DNA of 64,000 nt from Alphaproteobacteria bacterium (GTDB lineage Bacteria > Pseudomonadota > Alphaproteobacteria > Rhizobiales > GCA-2746425). A program made the translations under genes and the position numbers. How positions within the stretch are numbered: position 1 is the first letter of the stretch; the number at the start of each line of letters is the position of its first letter. Below are positions 8,204-16,399 of the stretch, in pieces. The stretch covers positions 186,001-250,000 of the forward strand of contig JANSWZ010000002.1 in the NCBI GenBank assembly GCA_024743215.1, given 5' to 3'. The notes beneath the pieces are model-generated. The model was not told the origin of the DNA, did no database searches, and saw only the letters and a list, made by a program, of their open reading frames with translations.

Positions 8204-9748
8204 GTGACGGGAGCGCATGTATTGAAAGCCGAGCAGAAAAAGATCCTGAGGATTTCGGACAATGATAATGTCGGCGTTGCATTGGTCGCGCTTGAGGTCG
8301 GTGATGTCCTTACAAGTGACGGCCTTCAAGCCAATCAGAAAACCATGCGCGGCCACAAAATAGCGCTTCACGATATTGCTGAAGGCGAGCTGGTTCACAA
8401 ATACGCTCAGGCCATTGGCGTTGCGAAAGAAGCGATCAAAGCGGGTGATCATGTTCACACGCATAATCTGTCCGGGGATGTTCTGGACCGACGCGGCGGG
8501 TCAGACAAAATTGAAATCTCCACGCTGAGTGACAATGATCTGCCAGATAGTTTTGCCGGCTACGCACGTGCCAACGGAGCCGTTGGCACGCGAAACTATG
8601 TGGCGCTTTTGTCCACCGTAAACTGTTCTGCCACGGTTTGCAGAGCCGTCGCAGACCATTTCAACAAAAGCGATGCGTTGGACAAATACCCCAATGTGGA
8701 TGGGGTTGTGGCCTTTGTTCACGGGCTTGGTTGCGCGGTTGATCCTGACGGGTTTGGCATTGATTTGCTGCAACGGACACTTGTGGGCGCGGCCTTTAAT
8801 CCCAATGTTGCAGCGACGGTGATAATTGGCCTTGGCTGCGAAACCAATCAGGCCGCATTCATGCTGCGGCGCCATGGCATCACAGAAACAGATACGCTGA
8901 AAAGCTTTTCAATTCAGGAAGCTGGCGGGACGGTCAAGTCCATTGAGCGCGCCATCCGTTTTATTGAAGACATGCTGCCGGAGGTGAACGCGCTTACCCG
9001 GACACAGCAACCTGTCAGCGCCCTGCGGCTTGCACTGCAATGCGGCGGTTCCGATTCCTATTCCGGCCTCACGGCTAATCCTGCCCTCGGCGTTGCGGCT
9101 GATATTCTGATCGCAAAAGGCGGTACGGCAATCCTGTCTGAAACGCCGGAGATTTATGGCGCTGAACACTTGCTGGCCGCACGGGCCGCATCGCCTGATA
9201 TTGCGCAAAAACTGATGGGTCTGATTGACTGGTGGCTGGACTACACGGCCAAAAGTGGTGCCAGTATTGAAAACAACCCCTCCTACGGAAACAAGATGGG
9301 CGGGCTGACCACCATTGCTGAAAAGTCTCTCGGAGCCTTGGCCAAATCCGGCCAGAGCCCACTTAAAGCCGTTTACAATTATGGTGAGCCAGTGACCGAG
9401 CGCGGGCTCGTTTTTGTCGATACGCCGGGCTATGATCCAATCTGTTCCACCGGCCAGATTGCCTCCGGTGCCACGATCATGTGTTTCACAACAGGGCGTG
9501 GCTCGGTGTCCGGTTTCAAGCCGGTTCCCACCATGAAGCTTTCAACCAATACTCAAATGTTTGACCGCATGCGCGATGATATGGATTTCAATTGCGGGAC
9601 CATCATCACCGGCGACACGCTGGAAGAATTGGGTCGTCAGATTTTTCTCCAGATCGTGGAAACCGCCTCAGGCAAAGAAACGCAGAGTGAACGCAATGGC
9701 TTTGGCGACAATGAATTCGTGCCATGGCAATTGGGCGCCATTCTATGA
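8204..9748 (+). CDS. UxaA family hydrolase (altronate/galactarate dehydratase type)
   Basis: A 514-residue protein with an N-terminal SAF-like domain (about 1-90, including HKIALHDIAEGELVHKYAQAIG) and a C-terminal UxaA/GarD catalytic domain from about 110 (GYARANGAVGTRNYVALLSTVNCSA, GLGCETNQ, CGGSDSYSGLTANPALG). Known members dehydrate altronate, galactarate or sulfolactate using Fe or Mn. The full-length fused architecture matches UxaA. The start is GTG at 8204; a TTG at 8222 with GGGAG 8 bases upstream is a strong alternative. It is followed after 28 bp by the phloroglucinol-hydrolase-like gene and probably co-transcribed with it. No uronate isomerase or reductase lies nearby, so the substrate is probably not a simple hexuronate. 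Confidence 0.85.
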   Translation: MTGAHVLKAEQKKILRISDNDNVGVALVALEVGDVLTSDGLQANQKTMRGHKIALHDIAEGELVHKYAQAIGVAKEAIKAGDHVHTHNLSGDVLDRRGGSDKIEISTLSDNDLPDSFAGYARANGAVGTRNYVALLSTVNCSATVCRAVADHFNKSDALDKYPNVDGVVAFVHGLGCAVDPDGFGIDLLQRTLVGAAFNPNVAATVIIGLGCETNQAAFMLRRHGITETDTLKSFSIQEAGGTVKSIERAIRFIEDMLPEVNALTRTQQPVSALRLALQCGGSDSYSGLTANPALGVAADILIAKGGTAILSETPEIYGAEHLLAARAASPDIAQKLMGLIDWWLDYTAKSGASIENNPSYGNKMGGLTTIAEKSLGALAKSGQSPLKAVYNYGEPVTERGLVFVDTPGYDPICSTGQIASGATIMCFTTGRGSVSGFKPVPTMKLSTNTQMFDRMRDDMDFNCGTIITGDTLEELGRQIFLQIVETASGKETQSERNGFGDNEFVPWQLGAIL

Positions 9749-9776
9749 ACAAGAATCAAAAGGACTGAATGATTTC

Positions 9777-10352
9777 ATGCATTATGAAGATATGACCGAC
9801 CTGCTTAAACCCGGCTATTCCAAGCTGGAAACCGGTTATGAGATGTTGGATACCGGCGAATTGATGGTCGCTGTTTACAACCGGATGATGGGTTGTCAGC
9901 ACCAATGGCTGGACCGCTGGTTCGGGCATTTTGAAACCGAAGAAGATTTCATTGAATGGCACCCGGAAGAGCACTTTACCCATGTGTGGAATGATAAGTG
10001 GCGCAAAGGCCATTACATCGGCGCAGCGCACACGGCGAAGCAACAGATTGGTGGGCGGCAACCACAATTCTCAACCATCCATTTTGAAGATCCGGCGCTG
10101 ATGTTCGACATGGATGCCGTAAAGGCCGCAAATGCCACTGTGGTGCTGGCCTATGGCACGCCGGGCGAATATGGCGACAGCACGGAGAAGATGACACGCT
10201 TTGTGCATGTGTCCCGCAACACGCGATTTGGCTGTGAAGTGCGCAGCCGGTTCTGGGTCAACACAACCGAGGAATTCGGGCCGCTTCTGATCGACCACTG
10301 CTTTGGTGAATTTGGCTACGCGCAGGCGATCTGGAAACGCGAATTTTCCTGA
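9777..10352 (+). CDS. DAPG hydrolase (PhlG)-like protein
   Basis: The start is the ATG at 9777 with AGGA at 9761-9764; the longer frame to 9561 overlaps the UxaA gene and is a shadow. The 191-residue product contains WHPEEH (residues 61-66), GHYIGAAH (78-85) followed by IGG, and near the C-terminus DHCFGEFGY with His174 and Glu178 four residues apart. This HxxxE pair matches the spacing of zinc ligands His270/Glu274 that I recall for PhlG, which hydrolyses a carbon-carbon bond in 2,4-diacetylphloroglucinol; phloretin hydrolase is related. The third acidic ligand cannot be placed with confidence, because the region before IGG reads KQQ. The protein is shorter than PhlG (about 290). Role with the dehydratase: inferred catabolic hydrolase. 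Confidence 0.65.
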   Translation: MHYEDMTDLLKPGYSKLETGYEMLDTGELMVAVYNRMMGCQHQWLDRWFGHFETEEDFIEWHPEEHFTHVWNDKWRKGHYIGAAHTAKQQIGGRQPQFSTIHFEDPALMFDMDAVKAANATVVLAYGTPGEYGDSTEKMTRFVHVSRNTRFGCEVRSRFWVNTTEEFGPLLIDHCFGEFGYAQAIWKREFS

Positions 10353-10368
10353 GGTCAAACGAACAAGG

Positions 10369-11463
10369 CTACAGGTCGATTTTCGTTGCAAAATCGACCT
10401 TGTCTGTAATGGCAATCGATCGGAAAACCTTCAATCGATTGCTGACCTTCTCACGGCTTTTGAGCAAATGGGCCAGCAGGCGCAATTTGCTTTCCTCCGA
10501 CCGTCGCCTTTTCAAGGCACCCAGAACAGCAATGTGTTCTTCAATGAACGGATCTTCTTCACCCACCGGAATTTCATAAGTTGCCAGAATGTGTTTCGAC
10601 AGGATGAGACCTGCATTGACGGTTTTCAGCGCCGCAATGCCTGCCGGATTGCCGGCATATTCCAACAGGTTGCGATGCAGGCACAGTTCCAGATTATCCA
10701 GCTCAGCACCGGTCACATCCGGCAGTTTTTCCAGAGCGCACTCATGGGCTGCCAATGTCTTGTCGAGGATCTCCATGGGAATGTAGACCGTGGCTTGCTG
10801 CAGCAGATTGGGCTCAAGCCAGGAGCGAATGTCATACAGTCCTTCGAGCCGGGCTTCATCCAATTGATAGATGATCCACTGACCGCCTTTGCGATGAGTC
10901 AGAAGCCCGTTGAACTCCAGGCGCTTCAGCGTGTCTTCAATGCTTTTTTTGCTGGCCGAATAGCGCTGCTGCAAAGCGCGCACGCTGAGGCGCCATGACC
11001 CAAGAACGGAGAGCCTGGTGACAACACCTTCAACATCATCGAGCAGCAGTGACGCTTCTGTAGCCAGCAAATCTGTATCCCCAGCCTCGCTGATCAGATC
11101 GGCATAATCGGACAGCCGGCCCTTTGTGGCCCATGGCGTGGAGCCGGTGGCAAATCCACGCGTTGATAACCGGCTGATGAGTTTCTCAGAAGCCAGCCAT
11201 TCCAGCGCCTGACGGGCAGGCGTGCGGCTGACTTTGAAGAGTTTTGCCACCATGGTTTCGCTCAGGCGCACGCCATCGGGTATGTCGCCTGCATCCAGTC
11301 TTTCAGCAATGACAGAAGCAATGGCGCGGTAGAGCGAAATGTCAGAGGTCTCCGCACCCTCAAATGTTGTGTGGGTCATGTCAGCTTCAGAATTCTGGGG
11401 CACGTCTTTGTCTCCCGATTCCTGATGATCAAACTTTGCCATGCCGTTACCAGCCGACTGCAT
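10369..11463 (-). CDS. GntR-type transcriptional regulator with two winged-helix domains and an FCD-like domain
   Basis: A 364-residue protein. Residues 41-107 form a classical GntR winged helix (LSETMVAKLFKVSRTPARQALEWLASEKLI). A second helix-turn-helix-like unit at about 143-200 (WRLSVRALQQRYSASKKSIEDTLKRLEFNGLL) precedes an all-helical FCD-type effector domain (about 203-340). Ordinary FadR/FCD proteins have only one DNA-binding domain and about 230 residues. The start is unclear: 11463 is the longest frame, while ATGs at 11442 and 11379 are alternatives without better ribosome-binding sites. It is the last gene of the minus-strand ABC operon (35 bp after the permease) and the likely regulator of that operon and of the facing dehydratase/hydrolase pair. 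Confidence 0.8.
   Translation of the reverse strand: MQSAGNGMAKFDHQESGDKDVPQNSEADMTHTTFEGAETSDISLYRAIASVIAERLDAGDIPDGVRLSETMVAKLFKVSRTPARQALEWLASEKLISRLSTRGFATGSTPWATKGRLSDYADLISEAGDTDLLATEASLLLDDVEGVVTRLSVLGSWRLSVRALQQRYSASKKSIEDTLKRLEFNGLLTHRKGGQWIIYQLDEARLEGLYDIRSWLEPNLLQQATVYIPMEILDKTLAAHECALEKLPDVTGAELDNLELCLHRNLLEYAGNPAGIAALKTVNAGLILSKHILATYEIPVGEEDPFIEEHIAVLGALKRRRSEESKLRLLAHLLKSREKVSNRLKVFRSIAITDKVDFATKIDL
10373..10400. terminator. Perfect 11-bp hairpin at the convergent gene ends
   Basis: AGGTCGATTTT and AAAATCGACCT pair perfectly around a 6-base loop (cgttgc). The hairpin lies in the last codons of the GntR gene, 21 bp after the stop of the hydrolase gene. Position between convergent units suggests a bidirectional terminator, but neither side is followed by a clean T-run beyond the stem's own A/T pairs. 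Confidence 0.5.
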
Positions 11464-11498
11464 CGGGCGGATGTGCGGTTTCCCTGCTGAACATCGCC

Positions 11499-12539
11499 TT
11501 ACACACGGTCTTTCACTCTTGGTTCGCGGCCATAAACGCCAACCGCCACAAGGATGAGCAATCCAAATGTGATCTGCTTGTCAGCTTCGGTAAAACCGCC
11601 GGCAACCAGCAACGTGCTGAGCACCGTAAAAATCATGGCACCCAGCATGGTGCGCCAATAATCGACGGCCCCGGTCAATGGCGCTGCGCCCCCCAAAATC
11701 ACAGCTGCCAGACCCTGAAAGAGGTAAGGATCGCCCAATGTGGCATTTGCGGTTCCGGCAAACCCGACCACCAGCAGGCCGGTCATGGCAGAGGCGATAG
11801 CGCTGATGGCAAAGACAGTGACCCAGATGAACCTTGTTCGGACCAAAGCGAGATCGGCAGCACGTGGGTTAAGAGCTGTTGCGTAGAGCTGACGGCCAAA
11901 TACGGTGCGCTTCAGGACCACTGCCATGATGACGCCAACGGCCAGCCAGATAATCACAACCGGCGGCACGGGAAGGCCGAATGTCGATGCGAACGGCCTT
12001 GTCAACGCGCCCAGAAATGGCGGAGCTACACCCGTGATATTGGCATTTGTCCAACCCAGCAAAACGCCTGAAACCAGTGAGCCCATGGCAAGGGTTACGA
12101 TCAGGGGATGAATGGAATATTTGTGTGCAATCCAGCCACTGAGACCGCCACAGAAACCAGCCAGAACAATGATCACAAGAATGGCTAAGCCCAGCGGCAC
12201 ACCCTCCGGCCCGGTAATCTGCGTAATGAGTGTGGAACCCAGAACGATAAAGGCCGGTATGGACACATCAATGCCACCCACAAGAATCGCCAGAGTCTGC
12301 CCCAAGGCTGCCAGCCCAAGCAGAGATGCCAGAATCAGCATTGTGCGCACGCTGAAGGGATTGAGAAAGCTGTCCATTGTCAGCGTTCCATAGGCAAGAG
12401 CTGCAATCAGAACCAGAATTTGCAGCAATGGAAATTGCCGTTGAAGCAGCACAACGCTCTGCCACAGAGTTCTTTGTGGAAGCTGCTGCCCTTCCATATC
12501 GCGGGCAGCGGTGGACTGGCTGTCAGGTTGGGTCATCAT
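11499..12539 (-). CDS. Ribose-type ABC transporter permease (second of pair)
   Basis: A 346-residue integral membrane protein of the BPD_transp_2 / RbsC family, with eight to ten hydrophobic segments and the family hallmark ALNPRAADLALVRT in the cytoplasmic coupling region followed by the GFAGTANATLGDPYLFQGLAAVILGGAAPLTG loop. A short hydrophilic N-terminus of about 35 residues precedes the first helix. It overlaps the upstream permease stop by 4 bp (ATGA), indicating translational coupling. Together with the paralogous permease, ATPase and binding protein it makes a complete importer for a sugar-like solute; two different permeases imply a heterodimeric channel. Confidence 0.9.
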   Translation of the reverse strand: MMTQPDSQSTAARDMEGQQLPQRTLWQSVVLLQRQFPLLQILVLIAALAYGTLTMDSFLNPFSVRTMLILASLLGLAALGQTLAILVGGIDVSIPAFIVLGSTLITQITGPEGVPLGLAILVIIVLAGFCGGLSGWIAHKYSIHPLIVTLAMGSLVSGVLLGWTNANITGVAPPFLGALTRPFASTFGLPVPPVVIIWLAVGVIMAVVLKRTVFGRQLYATALNPRAADLALVRTRFIWVTVFAISAIASAMTGLLVVGFAGTANATLGDPYLFQGLAAVILGGAAPLTGAVDYWRTMLGAMIFTVLSTLLVAGGFTEADKQITFGLLILVAVGVYGREPRVKDRV

Positions 12540-13522
12540 CCATGCGCCTCGCTTGATCCAGAGCGGCGCATGATGGCTCGCGCTCCCACAATCACACCTG
12601 CCAGCAATGCCGCGCCATAGGCGCTGCGCAACCAGGTTGATGGCACGTCCAATGCGGTCAGCACGTCCTGCAGCAGGAAGATCGCCGCGGCGCCAAAGAC
12701 TGCGCCGCGCAATGTGCCGCGCCCGCCATTCAATGTCGTGCCGCCCAGCGCCACGGCAGCAATGGCCAAAAGGGTGTATTGGCCGCCCTGTGTGGCGTCA
12801 GCTGATTGAAGCAACGCTGTCAGGGCAATGGCGCCAATCCCTGCAAACAGACCGCCCAACCCATATGCAACGATCCGGGTGCGCACCACATCAATGCCCG
12901 CTGAAAACGCTGTTGCATCATCTGCACCAACTGCAAACAGGGTGCGATTGAACGCGGTTTTCTTAAGCCCAACCCAGATCAGAACTGGCAGGCCGATGGT
13001 CAGCAGGCTACCTGGTATCGGGCCAATCCAGTGCGCCAGTTGCGATGTCCAGTTTGGTATTGCGGCAATGGGAATGGGTGCAACAGCCAGCGAGATGCCC
13101 GTCAGGACAAAATTGACGGACATGGTTGTGATGACGGGCGGATAGCGGAACTGCGCAATCACGATGCCATTGAACATGCCGACCGCTGTCCCCATCGCCA
13201 ACATGATGGGAATGGAAAACCACGGTGCACCCAGACCGTTGGGCAACAGCACTTTGACAAACACAATGCCGATCAACGCCATCAATGGCCCGATGGAAAT
13301 ATCAATGCCGCCACCGCCACTGACAATGGCTGGCGTGCTGGCCATGGCCGCTATTGCGAAAGGTGCAAATGTACCAAGCAGGATGGCCCAACTGGCCGGA
13401 GCCAGAATCCATGGATTGAGAAAAGCGGTGATCAGCAGCAGGAACACGGTCAGCAGCACGGCAAACACGCTGCTCCGGAACCATATCTGAAGTTGAGAAC
13501 GGATTGTCTCGACAGAACCCAT
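12536..13522 (-). CDS. Ribose-type ABC transporter permease (first of pair)
   Basis: I place the start at the ATG at 13522 (328 residues), 4 bp after the ATPase stop; the frame extends to 13561 but would overlap the ATPase gene by 35 bp. The protein is of the RbsC family, with about ten membrane helices and the conserved DDATAFSAGIDVVRTRIVAYGLGG coupling segment followed by GGTTLNGGRGTLRGAVFGA. It pairs with the downstream permease (4-bp overlap). Nothing in the sequence identifies the solute; the nearby isomerase-like and UxaA-type genes suggest a sugar, sugar acid or polyol. Confidence 0.9.
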   Translation of the reverse strand: MGSVETIRSQLQIWFRSSVFAVLLTVFLLLITAFLNPWILAPASWAILLGTFAPFAIAAMASTPAIVSGGGGIDISIGPLMALIGIVFVKVLLPNGLGAPWFSIPIMLAMGTAVGMFNGIVIAQFRYPPVITTMSVNFVLTGISLAVAPIPIAAIPNWTSQLAHWIGPIPGSLLTIGLPVLIWVGLKKTAFNRTLFAVGADDATAFSAGIDVVRTRIVAYGLGGLFAGIGAIALTALLQSADATQGGQYTLLAIAAVALGGTTLNGGRGTLRGAVFGAAAIFLLQDVLTALDVPSTWLRSAYGAALLAGVIVGARAIMRRSGSSEAHG

Positions 13523-13526
13523 GCGC

Positions 13527-15119
13527 CTATTGCTCCACTTTTCCAAAGAATGCCGAGACAATGGAGGTGCGCGACATTTCAGACCGATTCAATTCGCGGA
13601 AAATCTCCTGATCACGCATCACCAGGACACGATCCATCAGGGCCAGGTGTTCATCCACTTCACTTGAAATCATGATGACGGCCAGGCCGATATCTGTGAG
13701 TTCCTGCAGCAGGTGATACAAATCCTGCTTGGTGTGCGCATCGACACCGCGGGTCGGATCGTTCAGCAAAAGGACTTTGGGATCTGCGGCCAGCCAGCGT
13801 GCCATCACAATTTTTTGCTGGTTTCCGCCGCTCAAAGTAGAGACCGGCGCATCAGCATCATTATAGCGAATGCCCAATCTTTTCGCTAAATCGAAGAAGC
13901 GTTTCCGGGATTGTGCAGGCCATAGCAATCCGCCCTTCGTGTCCTGTTTCAAAGTCGGCAAGGCAAAATTGTCCAGCACTGACAATGGCAGGAACAGCGC
14001 TTCGGTTTTGCGCTCTCTTGGCACATAGGCAATGCCGTGTTTTGAAGCTTCTGTTTCGTTGCGAACGACCGCAGTGTTACCTTGGCTGTGCATCATGATT
14101 TCGCCGCTGCTCGTCACACCGCCACCCAGCGCGCGCAGCAACGCTTCCTGTCCATGCCCTTCCAGTCCGGCAAGGCCAATCATTTCACCAGCCTGAACCG
14201 TCAAGTTGATGGGTTGCCGACCTGGAAGAAGGGCAATTGACCGGGCTTCCAGCAAAACACGTTGCGTTTTGGATTTTGTCGCTGCGCGTTTCCGTGGCTC
14301 AGAGGAAACATCGGAGCCGGTCATCAATTGCACAAGGCGCGCAGGGGTTGCCTCTGCGCGGTTCAGTGTCCCCACGGTCTCTCCCAGACGCATGACGGTG
14401 ACACGATCTGAAATCTCGGTAACCTCATCCATGCGATGCGAAATGAAAAGAACACTTTTGCCGCGCTCTGCGCGGGTTCGTAATATGTCAAACAGGCGGT
14501 CCCGCGTGGCGACATCCAGAGCTGATGTTGCCTCGTCAAGGATCAATACAGCGGGATCACGCAACAGGGCACGGGCAATGGAGCAGGCCTGCCGGTCGCT
14601 CAGCGACAATGTTTCAACAGGTGCCTCCAGATCGGGAACCAGGCCCAGCAGATCATTGAGAACTGCGGTCGCTTTCGCAACGCGTTCTTCATGTCCGTAA
14701 CGCACCTTGAAAAGACCGTCTGACCCAAGCCAGACATTTTGCAGAACCGATTGCGGCCCCACAACCAGCACTTCCTGAAAGACGGTTCCAATTCCGTTTT
14801 GCAACGATTGGAAAGGAGATGACATTTGTTTGAGCAAATGGCCGTCAATTTCAATGGTTCCGCTGTCGGGCGTATGCACACCTGCCAGAACCTTGACCAG
14901 TGTGCTTTTGCCAGAGCCGTTCTCACCCTGAATGGTGTGAACCTCGCCAGAGCGCAGATCAAACGAGAAATCCCTTAGCGCTTTTGTTGCACCAAAGGAC
15001 TTTGCCAAACCCTGCCCGCGCAGGACGAGCATTTCGCGGTCACTTGCGGGTTTGTCTGTTTTGCCAGTTGTAGAGATGCGCGGTTCTGAAGACCGCGCAT
15101 CTGCAACATTCATTGTCAT
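13527..15119 (-). CDS. Ribose/galactose-type ABC transporter ATP-binding protein (two fused ATPase domains)
   Basis: A 530-residue RbsA/MglA-type ATPase with tandem nucleotide-binding domains. Domain 1 has Walker A GENGSGKST (65-73), a divergent signature LSLSDRQ (171-177) and Walker B LILDE (Asp195, Glu196). Domain 2 has the degenerate Walker A usual in this family (GLEGHGQEALL), signature LSGGNQQ (429-435), but its Walker B reads LLLNDPTRGVD, so the normal Asp-Glu pair is Asn453-Asp454. The second site is therefore probably non-hydrolytic. An N-terminal extension of about 30 residues precedes domain 1. The gene overlaps the binding-protein stop by 4 bp and leads into the two permeases. Confidence 0.9.
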   Translation of the reverse strand: MTMNVADARSSEPRISTTGKTDKPASDREMLVLRGQGLAKSFGATKALRDFSFDLRSGEVHTIQGENGSGKSTLVKVLAGVHTPDSGTIEIDGHLLKQMSSPFQSLQNGIGTVFQEVLVVGPQSVLQNVWLGSDGLFKVRYGHEERVAKATAVLNDLLGLVPDLEAPVETLSLSDRQACSIARALLRDPAVLILDEATSALDVATRDRLFDILRTRAERGKSVLFISHRMDEVTEISDRVTVMRLGETVGTLNRAEATPARLVQLMTGSDVSSEPRKRAATKSKTQRVLLEARSIALLPGRQPINLTVQAGEMIGLAGLEGHGQEALLRALGGGVTSSGEIMMHSQGNTAVVRNETEASKHGIAYVPRERKTEALFLPLSVLDNFALPTLKQDTKGGLLWPAQSRKRFFDLAKRLGIRYNDADAPVSTLSGGNQQKIVMARWLAADPKVLLLNDPTRGVDAHTKQDLYHLLQELTDIGLAVIMISSEVDEHLALMDRVLVMRDQEIFRELNRSEMSRTSIVSAFFGKVEQ

Positions 15120-16336
15120 TTGGGCATGCTGCCGGTGTTGAAGAGACCATCAAGATAGGCCTCACTCAGGAAGGGATTGCTTTCAGGTCCTGGTGCAGAG
15201 CCGGGCGTGTTCAGATCCCATGATGGATCAGCCCAATCTGCCAACTCGGCTTCTGTGATAACCGGCAACGTATCGACGATACTGCTGATTTTAAGGCCTT
15301 GACCTTGAAGAATACGCAGCGCCACACTGGCAGAAGCGCGCGCCAACGAGCCTTGTGTCAGTTCTGCTCCGACCGTCTCGTAGGTATCGCGGTTCTGATT
15401 CCAGTATCCAAGATGCGCTTTTGAAGCACCCAATTCGCCAACGGGCGGTACGGGCAATTGCGCGTCATTGAATGCACTGATGATACCACCAGCCATGCCG
15501 CCGCCAGCCTGGAAGACACCGCTGATTTTTGTTCCACCATGGGTGGCCAGAAACTTCAACGTTTCACCCTTGGCGACAGGCGGCGCGAAGAAGCCGGTCA
15601 AATCACCAACCGTTGTGATATCAGGGCAGTTCGACAGAACCGCCTCCATACCGGCGAATTCATCCTTGTCGAGTTGAATGCCGGGAATGGCATGTACGGT
15701 GAGCATATTGCCGGTGCCGTTCATGATTTTCACCAGGCCAGAGGTAACATCAGCACCGGCCATGAAGTTGTTGGCACTGACATTGACCGCGCTCAGGGAT
15801 GAGACTGGCGAGAGCAGGACAATTGTTGGAATTCCGGCTTCTTTTGCGGCTTCAATGGGTGCAACCAGTGCCTCACTGGACAATGGCTGTGTGATGATCG
15901 CATCAACCTTTTCGGCAATCAGCGCATTGAATTGCTGCACCTGCTGGGCCACGGCATCATTAGCACTGGCTGTGCGCACAACAACATCACCAACGGACTC
16001 AAATTTGCCAAGTTCCGCTTTGGCTGTTTCGACAAAAGCCACCTGCGTGTCATTGTCCAGCGGACCCCACAGGATGGCAATCGTGTAGTCACCATCCTTG
16101 GAGGATTTGAAATCGGCCCAGGGGCTGGCGCCGATGGGAGAAGAATATCCATTATAGGCTGGCGCATAGGATGCAGCCACGGATGACAACACACCATCAC
16201 TGTCTTGCGGCGCTATTGTTGGTATGTCTCCACAGGTTGCGGCGATGGCCGAAGATGTGACCAGGCTCGACGACAGCAGCATGGCTGCTGCCATTGTCAT
16301 TTTTCTAAAACGTCCCTGTTTCTCGTATTTTGTCAT
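15116..16336 (-). CDS. Sugar-type ABC transporter periplasmic binding protein
   Basis: A 406-residue type 1 periplasmic binding protein (RbsB/LacI-like fold). Residues 1-33 form a Sec signal peptide with a hydrophobic core AAAMLLSSSLVTSSAIA and a cleavage site near AIAA-TCG. The mature part contains YTIAILWGPLDNDTQVAFVETAKAE and VDAIITQPLSSEALVAPIEAAKEAGIPTIVL, the standard first and second strands of lobe 1. It delivers its ligand to the two downstream permeases. The gene overlaps the ATPase start by 4 bp; a 63-bp spacer separates it from the isomerase-like gene. Ligand unknown. Confidence 0.88.
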   Translation of the reverse strand: MTKYEKQGRFRKMTMAAAMLLSSSLVTSSAIAATCGDIPTIAPQDSDGVLSSVAASYAPAYNGYSSPIGASPWADFKSSKDGDYTIAILWGPLDNDTQVAFVETAKAELGKFESVGDVVVRTASANDAVAQQVQQFNALIAEKVDAIITQPLSSEALVAPIEAAKEAGIPTIVLLSPVSSLSAVNVSANNFMAGADVTSGLVKIMNGTGNMLTVHAIPGIQLDKDEFAGMEAVLSNCPDITTVGDLTGFFAPPVAKGETLKFLATHGGTKISGVFQAGGGMAGGIISAFNDAQLPVPPVGELGASKAHLGYWNQNRDTYETVGAELTQGSLARASASVALRILQGQGLKISSIVDTLPVITEAELADWADPSWDLNTPGSAPGPESNPFLSEAYLDGLFNTGSMPK

Positions 16337-16399
16337 CTTGTGCTCCTCTACACTTTAAATTCGTTGATTTTGATAAGTGTCTGTCAGCGCTTCCCGCAC

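Noticed and set aside
9561-9776. N-terminal extension of the hydrolase gene into the dehydratase gene
   Set aside because: It reads the UxaA coding sequence in another frame; the family-like sequence begins at the ATG at 9777.
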